This document shows, piece by piece, positions 42,291-45,899 of a stretch of 45,899 nt of DNA (its first letter is position 1; the number at the start of each line of letters is the position of its first letter). This DNA comes from Phycisphaerae bacterium (GTDB lineage Bacteria; Planctomycetota; Phycisphaerae; UBA1845). A program made the position numbers and the translations under genes. The stretch spans positions 1 through 45,899 of the forward strand of contig JAJDDP010000189.1 of assembly GCA_029260235.1 (NCBI GenBank), read 5' to 3'. The notes below the pieces were generated by a model. The model saw nothing but the letters and a program-made list of their open reading frames with translations, did no database searches and was not told the DNA's origin.

Positions 42291-43257
42291 TCTGCCCGTG
42301 CTGGATAACGCCTGGATCCTGGCTCAACGCGGACCGCGCAATTCTGTCTCGGTAGATCGCCCGTATGCCCACCTGGTCGAGCCTGAATGTGCGGCCAACG
42401 GAAGAATCGAAGACGTCGCCACGATATTCATCACTAACAAGGAATGCCCCTATCGCTGCCTGATGTGCGACTTGTGGAAGAACACCACCACGCGGCGCAC
42501 GCCCCAAGAGGCTGTGAGTCGGCAAATCGCATGGGCATTGGCGGACTTGCCCTTTGCGCCACACGTCAAGCTGTACAACGCGGGAAGCTTTCTTGACAAC
42601 CAAGCGATCCCAAGAACAGATTGGCCAAGAATCGCCGAACTGGTAGCCGACCGCGAAACGGTCATCGTTGAAAGTCACCCCAACTTGATCGACCAACGCT
42701 GCCTCGATTTCGCAGCCATGCTACAACCCCGCCTCGAAGTAGCCATGGGCCTGGAAACGATCGACCCTGATGTCTTGCCGCGACTCAACAAACAAATGAC
42801 CTTGCAGGATTTCGAGCGGGCGGTTGCCCTGCTGGTTGATCACCAAATTGCCGTACGGGCGTTCATTCTGTTGCGAACTCCATTCCAAGATGAAGAAGAG
42901 GGGCTTTACTGGGCGGAACGATCGATTCAATATGCCTTCGACCTAGGCATAGCCTGTTGCGCGGTCATCCCCACTCGGGCCGGCAACGGCGCCCTTGATC
43001 GCTTGCAACAAGGTGGGCAGTTCCAGCCACCTTTGGCCGAATCGCTGGAGGCTATTCTTGATTTTGGGTTGAGTCTTGGGCAGGGGCGCGTCTTTGTCGA
43101 TCTGTGGGACGCCCAAGCATTCTTCAATTGCCCCACCTGCCGCGACCAACGTATCGAGCGATTGAATCGCATGAACCTTGAACAGAGGATTCTTCCACGA
43201 GTTGGCTGTGATTGTCAGGGGGCGCCATCGCCTAGCCCTTCTGGAAGGACATCATGA
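42283..43257 (+). CDS. Radical SAM enzyme resembling the archaeosine-synthase (RaSEA/COG1244) group
   Basis: This encodes 324 residues from the ATG at 42283, which overlaps the ligase stop by eight bases; an ATG at 42244 would add 13 residues. The [4Fe-4S] motif is CPYRCLMC (C55, C59, C62) after a TIFITNKE strand. Further segments resemble the RaSEA/COG1244 pattern as I remember it: LYNAGSFLDNQAIP (97-110), VIVESHPNLI (127-136), LEVAMGLETIDPDVLPRLNK (151-170), RAFILLRTPFQDEEEGL (192-208). The C-terminus has CPTC (283-286) and CDC (309-311), possibly binding zinc or a second cluster. That group cleaves a lysine-derived adduct on tRNA in Archaea. A bacterial role in this operon is unknown. Confidence 0.88.
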   Translation: MPDLPVLDNAWILAQRGPRNSVSVDRPYAHLVEPECAANGRIEDVATIFITNKECPYRCLMCDLWKNTTTRRTPQEAVSRQIAWALADLPFAPHVKLYNAGSFLDNQAIPRTDWPRIAELVADRETVIVESHPNLIDQRCLDFAAMLQPRLEVAMGLETIDPDVLPRLNKQMTLQDFERAVALLVDHQIAVRAFILLRTPFQDEEEGLYWAERSIQYAFDLGIACCAVIPTRAGNGALDRLQQGGQFQPPLAESLEAILDFGLSLGQGRVFVDLWDAQAFFNCPTCRDQRIERLNRMNLEQRILPRVGCDCQGAPSPSPSGRTS

Positions 43258-44741
43258 AACACATTGACACCGAGATTGCAGTGATTGGTTCTGGATTCGC
43301 CGGCAGCATCCTAGCCATGATTCTCCAACGCATCGGCTATGATCCGGTTTTGATCGAGCGAGGCTCACACCCTCGGTTCGCCATCGGTGAATCGTCAACA
43401 CCGATGGCCAATCTGATTCTGGCAGATTTGGCAGAGCGTTATGACCTGCCCGAATTGGTTCCCCTGTGTAATTACGGATCGTGGTGCAGGGCGTTTCCAA
43501 AGTTGCCGGTCGGGCTTAAGCGCGGGTTTGCTTACTTCCAACACCGGGCAAGCCAGCCATTCGAGGCTGCGGTGGATCACCCGAACGAACTGCTGGTCGC
43601 AGCCACCCCGGACGCTGAGCGAGGCGACACGCAATGGCTTCGGGCGAATTTTGATAACTTCCTGGTTGGTCTCGCCCAATCCAAAGGAATCACCTACCTG
43701 GATCAGACCGAACTACAGCAGCTCGATGCGGGACCACCGTGGTCCTTGTCGGGCCATCGCCTGCAGGAAGAACTCCGCATCACCGCCCGATTCGTTGTGG
43801 ATGCGTCAGGGCCGGGCAATGTGTTGAGCCGGACTTTGAGTATCGACGACGATGGTGAAGCGATGCACATTAACACCCGCTCCATCTATGGTCATTTCAC
43901 CGGCGTCGATCTCTGGCACGATGTGTTTGTGGAACTGGGTGGTCATGCCAATGATCATCCTTTCACCTGCGACGACTCAGCCTTGCACCACATCTTCGAC
44001 GGCGGTTGGATGTGGGTACTGCGCTTCGACAACGGCGTGACCTCGGCTGGGTTCGTGCTGGATCAAAAGTGTTTTCCGCTCGATGAGACGGTCTCCCCTG
44101 ACGACGAGTGGTCGATGCTGCTCAAGCGTTTTCCATCCTTGGCCGAGCAGTTTGCCGGCGCCCAGCCAACGATACCCATCATCAGGACGGGCCGACTGCA
44201 GCGCCGGGCTACGCGGGCAACGGGCAGTAATTGGGCGATGCTGCCCTCAGCCGCCTGCTTCGTCGATCCATTACACAGCAACGGCAATGCCCACACGCTC
44301 TCTGGCATCGAGCGATTGGCCCACATCCTCGAAGACAAGAACGAGAGCGACGTCCGCACGGACCGGTTGGCTGCGTATGGTAGGGCCCTGCGGCAGGAGG
44401 CGAATGTGCTCGATCAAATCATCCACGCCTGCAGCGTGTCGTTTGGACGCTTCGACCTCTTCGCCTCGGCAACCATGCTTTACTTTGCCGCAGCTACGGT
44501 CAGCGAACTTCGACGGCGGGCGGATGAAGCGAAGATAGAGGATGGATTCCTGCTGGCTGACCGTGCTGAGTTTCGCGAGATCGTTGGCTGGGCACATGAA
44601 CAGCTCGAACGTTTCAGCAGCAAGCAACCCCACCAAACTGCGCTGGATGGTTTCCAAGCTGAACTTGCCCGAAGACTCGAGCCGTTCAATCTGGTGGGCT
44701 TGTGTGATCCTGCCAAGCAGAATATGTACGCATACCCATAG
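43254..44741 (+). CDS. Flavin-dependent-halogenase-like FAD enzyme
   Basis: This encodes 495 residues; AAGGA precedes the ATG, which overlaps the radical SAM stop (ATGA). The FAD motif is GSGFAG (12-17) in AVIGSGFAGSILAMI. Halogenase-like features follow in order: GESSTP (45-50; compare GEATIP); LKRGFAYF at 88-95, whose K89 lines up with the catalytic KxG lysine; GWMWVL at 251-256, close to the WxWxIP signature; and ACFVDPLHSNGNAH (334-347), matching the family's FIDPL-S-G segment. It may chlorinate or brominate, or simply oxidise, the product of the two upstream enzymes. No flavin reductase gene is in the window. Halogenase activity cannot be told from other family flavoenzymes by sequence alone. 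Confidence 0.85.
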   Translation: MKHIDTEIAVIGSGFAGSILAMILQRIGYDPVLIERGSHPRFAIGESSTPMANLILADLAERYDLPELVPLCNYGSWCRAFPKLPVGLKRGFAYFQHRASQPFEAAVDHPNELLVAATPDAERGDTQWLRANFDNFLVGLAQSKGITYLDQTELQQLDAGPPWSLSGHRLQEELRITARFVVDASGPGNVLSRTLSIDDDGEAMHINTRSIYGHFTGVDLWHDVFVELGGHANDHPFTCDDSALHHIFDGGWMWVLRFDNGVTSAGFVLDQKCFPLDETVSPDDEWSMLLKRFPSLAEQFAGAQPTIPIIRTGRLQRRATRATGSNWAMLPSAACFVDPLHSNGNAHTLSGIERLAHILEDKNESDVRTDRLAAYGRALRQEANVLDQIIHACSVSFGRFDLFASATMLYFAAATVSELRRRADEAKIEDGFLLADRAEFREIVGWAHEQLERFSSKQPHQTALDGFQAELARRLEPFNLVGLCDPAKQNMYAYP

Positions 44742-44760
44742 GGAAAAATCTGATACACCC

Positions 44761-45513
44761 TCATCCTGCAGGCTGCGAAGATTCCCTCTTGCGTCGTTTC
44801 GAGCTCCACCAGAGCTTTCCGCAGGTGCTCAGAATCCAATAGCCCGCCTTGAGACTGCCGCGGATGGTGCCGCTGATCTTGCTAGGCGTGTGATCCGCCC
44901 GGCAACGGTAAGGCACGGGCATTTCCCCTATTCGGATCCCTAACTCGATGGCCCGAATCTGCATCTCGATGGTCCAGCCGAACGCGCGGTCTTGCATGTT
45001 GATTGCATCCAAGCTCTGCCGACGTATCGCCCGGAAAGGCCCTAGATCGGTGTAGGAGAACCCCCATCCCCAACGTATCAAGGTGACCGCCAACCCATTG
45101 CCGAATCGCTGGGCCAAGGTCATCGATCCCCGCTCGCGCAGGCTGGCAACGCGGGCGCCGACCATCAGATCAAAGTGTCCATCGAGAATCGGCCCGACCA
45201 ATTCCAGAAGCAGAGTTGGATCGTCACTCAAGTCAGCATCGAGGAAGACGACGACTTCGATATCGTCATCAAGTTGCTGCATCCCGGTGTAACAGGCTGC
45301 TCCATAGCCGCGGCGAGGCTCAGCCACTACGGTCGCACCCCCAACGCGGGCGGCGTCGGCTGTTCCATCGGTCGATCCATTGTCAGCCACAATGATCTGT
45401 CTGAGTCCGAACGTGTTGAGGAGATCCAACACGCCGCTGATGTTTAGCGCTTCATTCAAGGCGGGAATGATCACCGCGACCCGGTCCAACCGTGCTACCC
45501 CTGGAACCGTCAA
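44761..45513 (-). CDS. Family 2 glycosyltransferase, dolichol-phosphate-mannose-synthase-like
   Basis: This encodes 250 residues from a TTG at 45513, two bases past the stop of the upstream hydrolase gene; a GTG about 12 codons in is an alternative. The GT2/GT-A core is VAVIIPALNEALNISGVL (about 12-29), IIVADNGSTDGTADAA, PRRGYGAACYTGMQQL and FLDADLSDDPTLL with the DxD-type metal site. The later stretch SYTDLGPFRAIRRQSLDAIN is the acceptor-side motif of the dolichyl-phosphate mannose synthase group. There are no transmembrane helices; the basic tail (SSKRRKRESSQ) may touch the membrane. It probably transfers a sugar from a nucleotide donor to a lipid carrier. It is convergent with the flavoenzyme gene (19-base gap). 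Confidence 0.9.
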   Translation of the reverse strand: MTVPGVARLDRVAVIIPALNEALNISGVLDLLNTFGLRQIIVADNGSTDGTADAARVGGATVVAEPRRGYGAACYTGMQQLDDDIEVVVFLDADLSDDPTLLLELVGPILDGHFDLMVGARVASLRERGSMTLAQRFGNGLAVTLIRWGWGFSYTDLGPFRAIRRQSLDAINMQDRAFGWTIEMQIRAIELGIRIGEMPVPYRCRADHTPSKISGTIRGSLKAGYWILSTCGKLWWSSKRRKRESSQPAG

Positions 45514-45515
45514 CG

Positions 45516-45899
45516 CTAGATTCCATCTTGCACAAAAGGATTGGTTGCCCGTTCATGACCAATGGTGGTCTCGGGTCCATGACCAGAAAGTGCCCGGGTT
45601 TCATCGGGGAGCGTCATCAGCTTCTCGCGGATGTTGCGGATCAGGCGGCTTCCATCGCTATGGTGAAAATCGGTTCTACCCACGCTGCCGGCAAAGAGGG
45701 CATCACCCACCAGCACCACGCCTTCCTCGGCGCAGTACAGGCTGATCCCGCCAGGAGAATGCCCGGACGTTTCCAGAAGCTGCCAGGTTGAACCGTCCAA
45801 TTCAAGTGTGTTGCCTTCAGAGAGGTCGTGCAGATTCTCAGTCGATACCGTCAAAGGGATTCCAATGCCGGTGGAGAGATTCTCTGCTGGATCGCTCAG
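45516..45899 (-). CDS. Metallo-beta-lactamase-fold hydrolase, C-terminal part (runs off right edge)
   Basis: The frame is open to the window edge, so only the C-terminal 127 residues are seen. They carry the later MBL-fold metal motifs: a histidine in LETSGHSPGGISLY (equivalent of the TPGHTPGS segment), an aspartate in VVLVGDALFAGSVGRTDF, and a final histidine in LSGHGPETTIGHERATNPF. This is the pattern of the glyoxalase II-like/YcbL group of hydrolases. The first HxHxDH motif would lie beyond the edge. An in-frame TTG at 45854 is probably internal because LSDPAENLST upstream fits the family. It is followed two bases later by the glycosyltransferase gene. Confidence 0.9.
   Translation of the reverse strand: MSDPAENLSTGIGIPLTVSTENLHDLSEGNTLELDGSTWQLLETSGHSPGGISLYCAEEGVVLVGDALFAGSVGRTDFHHSDGSRLIRNIREKLMTLPDETRALSGHGPETTIGHERATNPFVQDGI

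Noticed and set aside
1..45899. CRISPR arrays, insertion sequences, prophage or integrative element at tRNA-His
   Set aside because: No regularly spaced repeats, transposase or integrase motifs, and no repeat of the tRNA 3' end seen in the window.

Overview
The window reads as chromosomal DNA of a Planctomycetota bacterium, most likely of the Phycisphaerae group. The signs are: a choice-of-anchor-B/LVIVD surface protein ending in a two-loop dockerin domain with the planctomycete-style STGDAS…IKP.FG repeat; an EpsI-like exosortase-associated protein beside a giant TPR protein; large secreted beta-rich proteins of no standard family; and an intergenic palindrome of the GSAGASPSR/REGEAPAEP type that I recall as dispersed in planctomycete genomes. 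The lineage is an inference from gene content. I see no phage, IS element, integrase or CRISPR array.

Layout. 1-6220: the edge of an unknown membrane/secreted protein, tRNA-His(GUG), a small lipoprotein, the homodimeric pyruvate dehydrogenase E1 (aceE) standing without E2/E3 genes, and two tandem overlapping DUF21-CBS (CNNM/CorC-type) membrane proteins. 6248-11776: a strong hairpin cluster, a 1532-residue membrane-anchored TPR protein and an EpsI-like protein. 12071-12784: a NeuD-type sugar O-acyltransferase, divergent from them. 12814-21926: a signalling locus. On the minus strand a periplasmic binding protein overlaps a TonB-dependent receptor by one base (TAATG). On the plus strand, divergent, lie a hybrid histidine kinase with HPt and a response regulator carrying both a diguanylate cyclase (GGDEF) and an HD-GYP phosphodiesterase domain. 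The binding protein has no ABC permease or ATPase nearby, so the unit looks like outer-membrane uptake and periplasmic sensing coupled to c-di-GMP output.

21965-33884: housekeeping and unknowns. These are a planctomycete-type hypothetical membrane protein, purD, another membrane protein, an M1-like lipoprotein metallopeptidase, a 902-residue secreted glycosidase-like protein, nadB and a CBS-domain cystathionine beta-synthase-type enzyme. 34065-37875: a plus-strand run of an NHL-repeat propeller, a YtkA/FixH-like lipoprotein and a Tat-exported di-haem peroxidase, the last two overlapping. 38113-40776: the dockerin-tailed choice-of-anchor-B protein, followed by a good intrinsic terminator.

40959-44741 is the most interesting part. 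It is a compact, translationally overlapping three-gene operon bounded by that terminator and a convergent gene. It encodes an asparagine-synthetase/beta-lactam-synthetase-like ligase lacking the glutaminase cysteine, a radical SAM enzyme resembling the archaeosine-synthase (RaSEA, COG1244) group, and a flavin-dependent-halogenase-like enzyme with the KxG and WxW signatures. I do not know a described pathway with this trio; it is the best candidate here for an undescribed biosynthetic or modification system. The window ends with a family 2 glycosyltransferase and a truncated metallo-beta-lactamase-fold hydrolase on the minus strand.
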